64,000 bases of DNA from Bacteroidota bacterium (GTDB taxonomy: Bacteria > Bacteroidota > Bacteroidia > Bacteroidales > JAGNHN01), in NCBI GenBank assembly GCA_022710185.1, contig JAKLHK010000004.1:67669-131668 (forward strand), read 5' to 3'. The notes under the pieces were generated by a model, which worked only from the letters and a program-made list of their open reading frames with translations, was not told the DNA's origin and made no database searches. This document shows, piece after piece, positions 1 through 9,900 of the stretch; the stretch's first letter is position 1, and every line of letters starts with the position of its first letter. Position numbers and translations under genes: made by a program.

Positions 1-358
1 ACGCCAGGTCCCAGGCTTCTTCGGAGAGTTCCAGACTGTCCTGCCGGACGATGAGGCCCGCGGAATTGACAAGGATGGAGGGTGTTCCTGATGATTCAAG
101 GCAGAAACGGGCAGCTGCCTCGCAGGCCTCCATATCACGGACATCGGTGGGTACGGTATGGCACCAGCCGCCTCCAGCAATAATGCGGGCAGCCGTATCA
201 CTCATTCCTTCCGCATCCACATCGGCCAAAACTATCCGCGCTCCGGCCAGGGCAAGCAGACGGGCACTGGCCGCACCTATGCCAGAGGCCCCCCCACTGA
301 CCAGGGCAGTCTGGCCGCTCAGATCCAGGAGATGGTGGAGGTTGCCAGGGAAGTTCAT
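1..358 (-). CDS. Short-chain dehydrogenase/reductase (SDR), C-terminal part cut off by window edge
   Basis: About 119 residues of a Rossmann-fold NAD(P)-dependent oxidoreductase are visible. The N-terminal glycine motif reads SGGASGIG (family TGxxxGIG), an acidic residue follows the second strand (VLADVD, which favours NAD over NADP), and NSAG stands where the family has NNAG. The catalytic YxxxK lies beyond the left edge, so substrate cannot be inferred. The start is the ATG at 358, and the frame closes upstream of it. The gene is transcribed towards the window edge and is separated from the C25 protease by about 215 bp with no gene. The SDR family call is secure; the specific function is unknown. 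Confidence 0.85.
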   Translation of the reverse strand, partial: MNFPGNLHHLLDLSGQTALVSGGASGIGAASARLLALAGARIVLADVDAEGMSDTAARIIAGGGWCHTVPTDVRDMEACEAAARFCLESSGTPSILVNSAGLIVRQDSLELSEEAWDLA

Positions 359-573
359 CGGGAGTAAATTATTTTCATGAAAAATGCAGAGCCCGGTATA
401 GTCGCTTCGAAATCAGGGTGAGCGGAGGAGAAGTGTCATCCCTAACTTCTTATTAATGAGTAAAATGATAAACACACAACTGTTATTAGCCGTTGATAAC
501 GGTACATATTTCAACATCCCGGCCGGGCGACTTCCTTTTCCTTCCTCCCCCACATAACCCACAAAATCTTCCC

Positions 574-3500
574 CTACCTCACCACCACCAGCTTCTTCAC
601 CAACTGTTCCTGCCCCCAAACCATCCGCAGGAAATACACCCCGGCCTCAAGCGTGTGGACAGGGATAGCATAGGCATGATAACCGGAAGAGGCCATCCCC
701 TCTGCCAGCTCCATTACCAATCGACCGCTCCCATCCCTCAACTCTAAGGAATGGTCCCCTGCCAGAGGCAGAAATACACTTATCCTTGCTTCCTCCCCGG
801 CAGGATTCGGAAAAATCTCCAGCCCCGGGGCAGGCTGGGATCCGGTCACCCCCGTGGTCACCCCGGCCACCACAGGAAATTCGATATAGTCTATCCAGGC
901 CTTGTCGCTCCCACTGGCAACCCACCAGTCCTTTTCATAGCTCCACCTGAAGGTATGGGGACCAGGGTTTACCGGGTAGCTCACCCGGGACCAGCCAACC
1001 ACCCCCGACCACTGATCGGCGGGGACGCCATCGATGCTGAAAATCAGATAGTCATAGCCATCTTCCGACGACACCTTACGGTAGAATGATATGCTGTCGT
1101 TCATCAGTACGTTCACCTGCACCGTCAGCTCCGAGCTCGCACTATGCGGGATGTTGCCCGAAGCAGCGCAGTATGTCCCTTCCCAGGCACCGGTGTTCAC
1201 CACGGTCCAGGGCATGGAACCGCCCTGCTGCCAGGCAAACTTGCCGAAGCCCCCCGTCTCCCAGTCTTCCACCATGGTCCCGACCACCGGGCTGAAGGAT
1301 AAGGTTGCCGTATATAGCCCTGAAATGAGGGTCCCGATCAGTTCGAAAAAGTCCCCCGCCTGAGCGCTGCCGCTGACCTGCACAGCGAAGCTGTATGCTT
1401 GCTGGCCGCCTTGTACCAGGTTGGGCAGGGTTGTGGTCCCTGCTGTCACACTGGCCAGCGGACTGTAGGTCACCAGGCTAAGGAAGGGGGCCGTGGCATC
1501 GCAATGGCCTGTGTTGCCTACCACTACGCTGATCTCAATACTCTCCCCGGGATCAATCGAGCCGTTACCGTTGCCCAGCACCTGATCATCCACCTCCATG
1601 GAGGTGATCATCAGGCGGGGGGCATTCAACACCACTTTAACCGGGTAGGTCCATGCACCCCCCGCGCTATCGCTCAGCAGCAGGTGGAACTGGACCAGGT
1701 GCTGGTCCGGGATGTATGGATCGATGGCGAAGCTGAAGGCGGAACCCAGGAGCAGGGTATCGCCGGCGGTAATTAAAGCGGCATTCTCCATGCTGTCAAT
1801 CAGTGTAACCAGGCTGTCCAGGGTGCTGAGCCGAGCCGTGACCACGCCTGCATCCTGATTGCCGAAGTTCTGGACCTGGATGCCCAGCTGCACGGTCTCC
1901 CCGAAATCCGGCTTACCATTGTTATTCCCCGTGGGATCGGCAGTGATATAGCTATTGAGTCCTAGATAAGGACCATTGGGCGCAACCACCATGATGCTGT
2001 CGATATAGGGCTTACGGTTCATGCGTGTGGCTACGATCTTTGCCGGGCCGGGAATGGTGATGGGGTTAATGAGCAACGGAAGTGCACCCAGGGAATCCGA
2101 CATCCCTGCACCGTGCAGCACGCCGTTCACGCTGAGCGCCACATAAGTGTATGGCTCCGTGCTCACATTGAAGAACGGCAGGCCCACCGGCATCGCAGGG
2201 GCGTGGCTGATGTTGAGCGCCGGGGGAATGCCATAGAAGTTGCGCAGGGAAGGATCGCCCATCAGGTGGTAGATTTCCCAGTAATACTTGTCCTCATTGG
2301 AGGTGGACGCCGTGACCGCCAGGTTGCCGGCCATGATGATCTGTCCGTTGGTCTCATACCATTCGCTGCGGGGCTCCCCATGGTCGTGGAACAGGCGGTC
2401 GTAGGCCCCCAGGCCGGTTCCCGCGTAGGTGGGATTGGCATTGGGTGTGCCAACACCCACACTCCAGTAGTAGTCCTCATCCCAGAGGGTGGAGTTGGAA
2501 CCCCCGATATATCCCACGGCACCCTTGCCGCTGGCCCTCAGCAAGTCCTCGCCGAAGCAGCTGCCGTCAAACTTGTTCGAAAGACAGCAGTTTCCGATAA
2601 TGAGGGGGTATTCCGAGGTATTCTGCAGGGAAGGGATATTGGAACTGGTGAAGCTGGGATCGGCCCAGCCGTTGGTGCCGCAATGGGCCGTGTAATTCAC
2701 AAAGCCCACTCCGCTGCTCACCTTGCCGATGATAGCGGAGGCGTTGCTGCCGGAGGCGGGATAGAGATAGGTATGCGACAGCATATTATGCGCCGCATTG
2801 AAATAGTTGGCCGTACCGTAGTTGATCTGCCCGTTGGCGTGGGTGGGTCCGAAGCTGTTGTCCATGCCGGCCACCATCACCACCTCCCCCAGGAAACTGT
2901 CGCTGGGCATGAGGTAGCGCTCGTACTCCAGGGTCTTGTCGATCTGGGGCTGAAGTTCCGTAAGGTTGTTGGCGGAAAAGCGCCCGTAGAAAAGCTCCGG
3001 GAGGTAATCGCTGCCCCCGTCGTATTCGAAATAGTACAGGTCGGAAGGGTGGGTGCCCGTGGTGCCGCTGTATGCCGGGATCTGGGCCACATCGCCCACC
3101 AGCAGGGCAAAGGTGGGGGCCGGATCGGTAGACGTAGCGGCATTGTATAGTCCGAGGAGATAGTTCTTGATCGAGGTCGTGGTTGTGCCCACCAGGGGAT
3201 CGCTGGTGTATGCTTCGATCACCGTATACCCCATCTCCCTTTTCCAGGCGATGAAGGGCTGCAGCGCAGCCTGGAACATCGGAGAGGAGACGATAACGTA
3301 TTTCATCGGGTAGATCGCGGAGGTGTCGTTTAGCATCTCGGCCCCGTGGTTGATCAGGGAATTAAAGGATACTTCGAAGAATGGGGAGTAAAACTTCCTG
3401 CGCATTTCCCGCGTAAGGGCGGGGTCGGCGCCGGGAAAGCTCACCCTCACTTCCATGTCCGTGGTGATTTCCAGAGTATGGCTGGTGGCATGGTAACGGA

Positions 3501-4035
3501 AAGGCGAACACACCAGGCGGGCTACCCGTACGCCCCGCATACGGCCCACCTCTTCGATCCTCACCAGTTTCTGCTCGCTGAAACCGTTCATGGCATATGC
3601 CGCCTCATCCTTCACCACCGGCAGCAGCGCAGGATCCTGGTCCTTGAACACCGAAGGCTGCACAGGGATCAACGGATGAGGATAGCCCTCTTCTGCAAGG
3701 CTCACCACCCGTGTGCTGCGGCTCAGCACCTCCACCGCCACCGATGCCCCTTCCGGGATCTCGATCAGGCGGCTCAGCACAGGCAGGTCAGGATGCCCGC
3801 TGCGGGACAGGTCGCGGATATAGCCCGGCAGGGTGAGGCGGGTATATTCCTGGCCACCCAGGGTTTGCAGGGAATACTGCAGCCCGCCCACCGTATTGCG
3901 GAAAACGAAGGCGGAGAACGCCCGCTCGTTCACCCGGAAAGCAGTCCCTTCAGGCTGTTCGCTGTGGCTGAGGGAGGCGCTATAACTGTTTACGCCCATC
4001 CCGAGGATGGCGCAAAGGAGGAGGATCTTCTTCAT
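574..4035 (-). CDS. Gingipain-like C25 cysteine peptidase with T9SS C-terminal sorting domain
   Basis: This 1153-residue secreted protease has a signal peptide (about 1-20, ending NSYSA), a propeptide-like region (about 30-230), and a C25 catalytic domain (about 240-600). The likely catalytic His451 lies in YTAHCG and the likely Cys484 in GNCCLS; the 33-residue spacing matches the His/Cys spacing of RgpB gingipain. After it come two CARDB/Ig-like repeats (about 690-910), a jelly-roll-like domain starting at VEDWETGGFG, and a type A T9SS domain over the last 80 residues (IFPNPAGE ... LEAGVYFLRM ... KKLVVVR). It should be exported through Sec, then T9SS, and anchored on the surface or released. 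A Bacteroidota -7 box (TACCTTTG, 4062-4055) lies just upstream, supporting the start at 4035. Gingipains cleave after Arg or Lys, but specificity cannot be read here. Confidence 0.93.
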   Translation of the reverse strand: MKKILLLCAILGMGVNSYSASLSHSEQPEGTAFRVNERAFSAFVFRNTVGGLQYSLQTLGGQEYTRLTLPGYIRDLSRSGHPDLPVLSRLIEIPEGASVAVEVLSRSTRVVSLAEEGYPHPLIPVQPSVFKDQDPALLPVVKDEAAYAMNGFSEQKLVRIEEVGRMRGVRVARLVCSPFRYHATSHTLEITTDMEVRVSFPGADPALTREMRRKFYSPFFEVSFNSLINHGAEMLNDTSAIYPMKYVIVSSPMFQAALQPFIAWKREMGYTVIEAYTSDPLVGTTTTSIKNYLLGLYNAATSTDPAPTFALLVGDVAQIPAYSGTTGTHPSDLYYFEYDGGSDYLPELFYGRFSANNLTELQPQIDKTLEYERYLMPSDSFLGEVVMVAGMDNSFGPTHANGQINYGTANYFNAAHNMLSHTYLYPASGSNASAIIGKVSSGVGFVNYTAHCGTNGWADPSFTSSNIPSLQNTSEYPLIIGNCCLSNKFDGSCFGEDLLRASGKGAVGYIGGSNSTLWDEDYYWSVGVGTPNANPTYAGTGLGAYDRLFHDHGEPRSEWYETNGQIIMAGNLAVTASTSNEDKYYWEIYHLMGDPSLRNFYGIPPALNISHAPAMPVGLPFFNVSTEPYTYVALSVNGVLHGAGMSDSLGALPLLINPITIPGPAKIVATRMNRKPYIDSIMVVAPNGPYLGLNSYITADPTGNNNGKPDFGETVQLGIQVQNFGNQDAGVVTARLSTLDSLVTLIDSMENAALITAGDTLLLGSAFSFAIDPYIPDQHLVQFHLLLSDSAGGAWTYPVKVVLNAPRLMITSMEVDDQVLGNGNGSIDPGESIEISVVVGNTGHCDATAPFLSLVTYSPLASVTAGTTTLPNLVQGGQQAYSFAVQVSGSAQAGDFFELIGTLISGLYTATLSFSPVVGTMVEDWETGGFGKFAWQQGGSMPWTVVNTGAWEGTYCAASGNIPHSASSELTVQVNVLMNDSISFYRKVSSEDGYDYLIFSIDGVPADQWSGVVGWSRVSYPVNPGPHTFRWSYEKDWWVASGSDKAWIDYIEFPVVAGVTTGVTGSQPAPGLEIFPNPAGEEARISVFLPLAGDHSLELRDGSGRLVMELAEGMASSGYHAYAIPVHTLEAGVYFLRMVWGQEQLVKKLVVVR

Positions 4036-4054
4036 CGTATACCGTTCTGAAGGT

Positions 4055-4062
4055 CAAAGGTA
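4055..4062 (-). promoter_or_regulatory. Bacteroidota -7 promoter box for the C25 peptidase gene
   Basis: The minus strand reads TACCTTTG, a match to the Bacteroidota -7 consensus TAnnTTTG, 20 bp before the start codon at 4035. Confidence 0.55.
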
Positions 4063-4167
4063 AGGTATTCCCTCTGAAGGAGCACTGCCTCCCCCTTTGG
4101 GACGGGCTATCCTTGCCCCCTGCCTGAACGATTCTCATTACCTTGGTCCCGGAAATCCCCATGGCCT

Positions 4168-6618
4168 ATGCTGCGGTCCATCGCCCTCATCCCTCTCCTG
4201 AGCCTCCTGCTTCCCTTCTCCCTGCGTGCGCAATCCGAAGGCGATTCCCTCATCACCGATCTTCTCCTCCTGCTCCCCCGCGAAGATGCCTGGCCTCCGG
4301 CTCCCCGGCAGGTGTACCCTGCTTCCTTCTTCCGCGACATTCTGCTGCACCCCGGCCTGGGCAATTTCCTCGACAACAGCGTCCATGCGGTGGTGTTCCA
4401 GACGGAGACCGCCGGGGATATCGGCCTGGCCGATCCCCTGGTATTTTCCCTGCAGGGCAGCTCCTGGCTGTGGAACCGCTACTACCTCGATGGCCTCCGC
4501 AACGACGATCCCTGGCAGACCGGCCACCTCCTCTACCAGCCCCCCATGCAGCATACGTCCCTGGGCCTGGATCCCAACGGGCCGGCCCTGCATTTCAGCA
4601 CGGAGGCCCTGCAACGGCCCTGGGCCAGCGTCACATACAACCACGGGGACCTCGGAGGGATCAGCGGCTTCACCCAGCCCATGGTGGAATGGTTCCACCG
4701 TACCGCCACCGACCGGCTCAAGCGCCCCCTCCCCGGACGCCGCCACCTGGTATATGCCACCGAGGTGCAGTTCGGCACCCCCCTGGTAGGGCAAGGTCAT
4801 CAGCTCAGCGGCCAGTTCCTACTGGGCCGGCGCCGGATGCCCGACATCTCCTTCGCCGGCCTCGATGCTTTTTATCCCGAGAACTTCGGGCGCATGATGC
4901 TGCACTATCAGCGGCCCGCGGGACGGATAAGCCTGGGGGCGCTGTTCAACGCGGAATCCAGGGACAACTATTATTCCGAGGCCTACTACTCACCCCGCGA
5001 AACGGCCCGCTTCCGCTCCGCCACGGCCACCGCCTACGGCATAGTGCGCCGGGCACACTTCCTGGCCAACCTGGCCCTCACCGCCGGGCTCAGGGACCTC
5101 CGTCACCACGACCCCGGCTTTTCCCGCAATATCCTGGACCAGGACGGAGAAGGCTTCGAACCCTGGTACCCATCCTCCACCGACCGCTTCCTCAGTCTGC
5201 AGGGCGCCCTGGACCGCAGCCTCTGCGGGGGCCTCCGGCTGCTGGCGCATACCCAGAACCACCTGCTGATGTTCCGGCCGTTGCAGGAAGAAATGCTGAA
5301 CCCCGTCTTCCTGATGAACGACCACAGCTGGCAGTCGCTGTTCGCCGCCCGCTGGACTTCCGCCGACTTCAACGGGGGACTGCTGGAAAACCGGCTGGGC
5401 ATGGGATGGGAGGGCCAATGGGCCCGGGGGCTGGACATCAGCCTGCAGTCCTTCCTCTCCCTGGATGGTTTGCTGCTGCAGGGCAACAGCCACCTCAGCC
5501 CCGGACTGGAGGCCCGGATGCGGCTCGACTGGGAACCCCTGCCCTGGCTGAATATTTCCCTGGATATGGGGCACCGCAAGATCCCTTATCAGTCCCAGCA
5601 GTTGCGCTTCTTCTCCCCCCAATGGCTCAGCGGCACCTGGGTGTATTGGGATGATGCCGATGGCGACCGTCATTTTCAGGAGGCCGAGGCCCGCGGCGAC
5701 TACCTGTATTCGGGAGGGGCCTGGCACCGTTGGACCGGGGGACTGCGGCAACCGGGCCTGGTCTTCCTGGACCTCCCTATAGCATTCAGTACAGGGAAAT
5801 ACGGCACCCTTTTCCTCCACAACCATTACAAGCAGTTCACCCGTTCCTGGGACGTCCGCTTCGCCGGCGACGCCCTCGATTACGGGCATTACGAGGACAG
5901 GGATGGCCAGGCCGTTTTCTTTTTCGATCGGCCGCCTCGGTACGAAGTGGTGGGGCTGGAACGCTCCGGTATGCAGGCCGTTACGGGATATGGCGGGTGG
6001 TTCCGCAGCAATCCCCACGCCATGGGCAATACCATCGGCTTCCGTCGGGAGGCGCCCCGTTTCTACCTCGACCTGGCCTGGACCTCCCACATGATCATCG
6101 GGTACAGCGCCATGGGGTACGGATTTATGCACAACAGCCCGGGCTTACTGTCGGAAAGCCTGGCCCAGCCCAATACCCGCACCCGCATGTTCGGCCGCAG
6201 CGATGCCGACCGGGGCTATTACGCCAAGCTGCTGCTGGGCTGGAAAATCTCAAAGAGCCTCTCCACCTCCTTCCAGTTTGCCTGGGTCGACGGCCAGCCC
6301 TTCACCAAGTTCCTTTACTATACCGACGAAGACCAGGCGCAGCGCCAGCTGGCCCTATGGCCCTATGTGGAGCGCGGCAACAGCGGGTGGTCCGGCGATT
6401 TCGGCCCGAGGGAAGACGGGTTCTTCGACAGCGTGCTGCGGATGCAGTACCAGCGGGCCTTCGGCGGCCACAGCCTGGGCATGGTACTCAGCGTTTACAA
6501 CCTCTTCGATTTTGGCACCAACCTCGCCGAATATGCCTTTCCGGAAGGCGACAGCCGCTATGTGCTGGAGTTCACCGCCCCCCGCGGCATGATGCTGAGG
6601 GTTTGGATGGAGATGTGA
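4168..6618 (+). CDS. TonB-dependent-receptor-like outer-membrane beta-barrel protein
   Basis: An 816-residue protein with a signal peptide (MLRSIALIPLLSLLLPF then LRAQS) and a long region rich in aromatic, alternating strands typical of an outer-membrane barrel. Residues about 80-150 look like a degenerate plug (YYLDGLRNDDPWQ resembles plug segments), and the C-terminus ends in an aromatic-hydrophobic strand (MMLRVWMEM). No carboxypeptidase-like N-terminal domain and no clear TonB box are visible, so active uptake is not certain. It is divergent from the protease gene, and a near-consensus -7 box (TACCTTGG, 4139-4146) lies 22 bp upstream. No SusD partner is adjacent. It could instead be a plug-bearing porin; the ligand is unknown. 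Confidence 0.75.
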   Translation: MLRSIALIPLLSLLLPFSLRAQSEGDSLITDLLLLLPREDAWPPAPRQVYPASFFRDILLHPGLGNFLDNSVHAVVFQTETAGDIGLADPLVFSLQGSSWLWNRYYLDGLRNDDPWQTGHLLYQPPMQHTSLGLDPNGPALHFSTEALQRPWASVTYNHGDLGGISGFTQPMVEWFHRTATDRLKRPLPGRRHLVYATEVQFGTPLVGQGHQLSGQFLLGRRRMPDISFAGLDAFYPENFGRMMLHYQRPAGRISLGALFNAESRDNYYSEAYYSPRETARFRSATATAYGIVRRAHFLANLALTAGLRDLRHHDPGFSRNILDQDGEGFEPWYPSSTDRFLSLQGALDRSLCGGLRLLAHTQNHLLMFRPLQEEMLNPVFLMNDHSWQSLFAARWTSADFNGGLLENRLGMGWEGQWARGLDISLQSFLSLDGLLLQGNSHLSPGLEARMRLDWEPLPWLNISLDMGHRKIPYQSQQLRFFSPQWLSGTWVYWDDADGDRHFQEAEARGDYLYSGGAWHRWTGGLRQPGLVFLDLPIAFSTGKYGTLFLHNHYKQFTRSWDVRFAGDALDYGHYEDRDGQAVFFFDRPPRYEVVGLERSGMQAVTGYGGWFRSNPHAMGNTIGFRREAPRFYLDLAWTSHMIIGYSAMGYGFMHNSPGLLSESLAQPNTRTRMFGRSDADRGYYAKLLLGWKISKSLSTSFQFAWVDGQPFTKFLYYTDEDQAQRQLALWPYVERGNSGWSGDFGPREDGFFDSVLRMQYQRAFGGHSLGMVLSVYNLFDFGTNLAEYAFPEGDSRYVLEFTAPRGMMLRVWMEM

Positions 6619-6770
6619 AGCGGGGAATGAGGGCAGGCCTGGCAAGCGAAACAGCTATTCCAACTAACACAGTGCATCCCTGTGTAACACAGGTTTTCTT
6701 ACCACAGATTAAACAGCCAGCCTGTCATTGGACCCCACGTTGCACCACAGTGACATAGGAACCCATGTTC

Positions 6771-6791
6771 GCGCGCGTCCGTGACGCGTGC
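6771..6791. repeat. REP-like GC hairpin, variant copy
   Basis: The sequence forms a 9-bp stem (GCGCGCGTC with GACGCGTGC, one G-T pair) around a 3-nt loop CGT. The core GCGTC/GACGC is the same as in the repeat at 6877-6919. Confidence 0.5.
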
Positions 6792-6876
6792 GCAAGAGCT
6801 ATCTTCACAATGCCACAGTATATACCGTCTGCATTATGGTATGCTTGCGTAACATATTCAATCGCGTTAGAAACGC

Positions 6877-6919
6877 GAAACCCTTCAGCGCGCGTCGAAG
6901 ACGCGTGCCAACGCAGGGA
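6877..6919. repeat. Dispersed palindromic repeat, copy 1
   Basis: A 43-bp unit beginning GAAACCCTTCAGC, with a CGCGTC-GAA-GACGCG hairpin (6891-6905) and ending in a CCAACGCAGGG-like tail. It matches 15132-15174 with only a few substitutions, and those in the stem arms leave the six core base pairs intact. No ORF spans it. Confidence 0.65.
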
Positions 6920-6948
6920 TAGGAACTTGTGAAGATACCAGTAATCAC

Positions 6949-9900
6949 CTAATCTTTCATACAACGCACTGAGCATCCAAGTGACTTATCCCCAAGAAAT
7001 GCTGTCACACTAGCTGAATTATAACTCAGGTAACGACCGAGACCAGTTGTGAAATATGCGGTTGATGTCCAAAAATTTGCATAGTATCCCATATTACTGA
7101 AGATACCTTGACTGTAACGTAAACCTGAACCCAAGCCTGTAAACCCGTAGCTATTCGTGGCTCCGGAATTCGGTGAATACCAGTGCTGAGTATCTGTCTC
7201 TTTCAATGCTCCCCCTGCAACAACAGAACCACCAAGTTGGATCTCCAAGGTTGACCACTCCGAATCATTAGGAATATGCCAACCTGCAGGACAAATGCCC
7301 TGGGTACCCGGGGTGTCAACATAGCCCATCATCTCATTCCAGTCATATAATCCGCCATAGATCGCACAATTTACCGGATCATTGTAGTAACAGTACTTTT
7401 CGATCATGCCATTATCGCTCACATCAGTGTGTGAACTGCCTGTGCTCACGCTATTTACCATCTTGCCAAGGTTCAGGTTCTCCCGCATCCAGCACTGGGT
7501 GCCGATCTGCACGGTACCGTACTTCTGACTGTCACGGGTATCGAGGAGGCTGTCTCCACAACTGAATCCTGGCACTGCCTCGGGATCCCAGGATGCATCC
7601 ACATCTCCGCTCCATAGCATCTGGATATCAAGATTCACGGGCTGCCCACCAAGAACACTGACCCTTAGGCTGTCAGTTACCCAATCGCCAATGGGGAAAG
7701 TGTCCACGAGCCCCTGTGTCCTCCGTGTGACCATCAGAGCGTCAACGGCATTCACATGTTCGCTGCGGTTGACATCGCCGGCCTTTCTGTATATGCCGGA
7801 CAGGGACATGCTGTCAACGAAATGGTACATCATGCCCAACACATCGGATGCTTCCACGCCGTCCCAGGCTCCAGGCTGTTCTATGTCAATGAGGTATCTG
7901 CCTTCAGCAAGGATATTCAGCAGAAAGTGGCCAGCGGTATCGGTCGTTGCCCGGTAGCTGAAGCCGTTATCCCCAACCAGATTCACCACAGTATTCTGGA
8001 GCGGGGACTGCGGCACATTGCCGTAGATCAGGCTTCCATACAGCGGACCACCGGTGCGGACGGTCTTCACAAGAAGAGTATCTGACCCACTGCATCCACC
8101 TGGCCTGGATACATTGACCCAATAGGTTCCGGTGCTGTCGACCCTGAATGAACTTCTTACCGTTCCATCCGACCATAGATACTGGCAACCTGAGCAGTCC
8201 ACATCCATTGTCAAGGTGTCCCCAAGATAGATCATGGTATCGGATCCCAGGTGGGGCTGGGGATAGGCATAGGACCTTAAGTTGATCTGATTTGAGGATC
8301 GATTCTCGTACAGTGTCATGGTATCCAGGGAATGGACGGAATATCTTCCTGGAATGTCAATGATTCCGAAGGATAACGTATCACCCTGGGAGAACAGTGC
8401 TGGCCCGGCCATGGTATCGTTCCTGAACAGCTGGTAGGCTGTACCTTCCCGGGCATGGAGTATCCTGATCTCAGTACCAGGCTCACCTTCACAGAAGGCA
8501 GAGTCTCCGGTAAGCACAATATAGTCCGGTTTGACCACTACCTCCGCCGAAACCGTATCCCCCTGGTATGCAACGAATAACTGTGCATTGCCCGCCTGAA
8601 GTGCTTGCAGGGTTCCATCCTTCTTATAAAATGCGATGGTGGTATCCGTCACCCACGCAGATAGGGAGTCTGATTTTGTGATATCCAGGATAAGGGAGTC
8701 ATGGAAGAACCCCTTTACCCGGTATGCCCCGGCCTGTCCAGTGAGGAGCATTATTGCTTCAGGTATAATGAGCAGACTATCGACTGATGGTGTATAGCCC
8801 GTCCTGATCCAAATGGAATCGTATACTATCTTATCCAGTGAATCCTTTCCCAGAGCTATTACTGAAAATCCTTCTGGATAACCCGTCCCGATGATCACAT
8901 TGAATACCGCGGTATCCATGAAACTTTGCTGAAAATTGTATCCAGCCCCATCATTCCCAGACAGCAAACCAATCTGAAGTACACCGGGCGATCCAACGAC
9001 AATCACTTGCATGGAATCTCCTGGAGGGATTAATGTATCATTTATAGGCGATATTATCCTGACCGAATCCAGGGAAGGAAGGGTATCCTTTGCCAGATCA
9101 TTCTTGAGGTCATAGCTTAGGCTGACTGGCTGGAACCCGTTCTCAAATACATTGGCATTATTGGGGTTCTCCCTCAGTACATCCCGCACATGTGACATTA
9201 TCAAGGTGTTGGCCGGTGAACCAATATGCTTCTGGTTGTTCACGAAATAAGTCCGTCCCTGCGTCAGGCCTCCTTTTTGTGATATTACAGGGACAATCAG
9301 ATCATCATCTGCGCCGCCGAACAAATCTTCGGTAAAAATGGCGTGGCTCTGGTTGAGACAGCTTGACATATACGAAGCCAGTTGAATATGCATTCCAAGC
9401 TTTTTAAAAAGTCGCATTTGCAATATCTGAGTTGCTTTCAGATGTGCAGCATCCAGGATATTCCATAATAATGTTTCGTCGGCGCCTGATATGCTGGCGC
9501 TCGAACTGGATCCAAAAACTGCGGTATATAGATAATTTGAGGCCCAGAAATCATCAGGGTATTCCATTAGCCTCTCAGAGTATATGGAGTGTGATGGCAC
9601 CATTTGTTTCGATAGATTGGATGCACGGTTCAGCTTTCCAACCCCATTGGATGAAGAACCCACCTTCAAGTCATGAACAGCGCCTCCATCAATGGGTCCC
9701 ATCTCCACATCCAGTATTGGCGCAATGAACTTTTTAATAAATACAGCATCGCTCAGAAGGTAATTGGCCGCCTGGCTGCCGGAATGTGGAGTGTTGATGG
9801 TGATCAATTTGCGCACCTGTGCCGTGGAATTCTCAACCAGGTACTGCCTGGAAACCAGACCCCCCATGCTGTGCGCCACAAGGTCCACCTTACCGCACTG

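Larger units (their letters stand above)
6619..6948. other. Gene-free spacer of 330 bp with palindromic repeats
   Basis: This lies between the convergent barrel gene and the lipase gene. No coding frame looks real. It contains two GC-rich hairpins (6771-6791 and 6889-6907, annotated separately) and a stretch at 6681-6718 that resembles 39175-39212, so it looks like a collecting point for degenerate intergenic repeats. Confidence 0.7.

Noticed and set aside
2113..3150. Long plus-strand frame inside the C25 protease gene
   Set aside because: It is a by-product of high GC in the opposite frame; the composition is not protein-like and the minus-strand protein has catalytic motifs.
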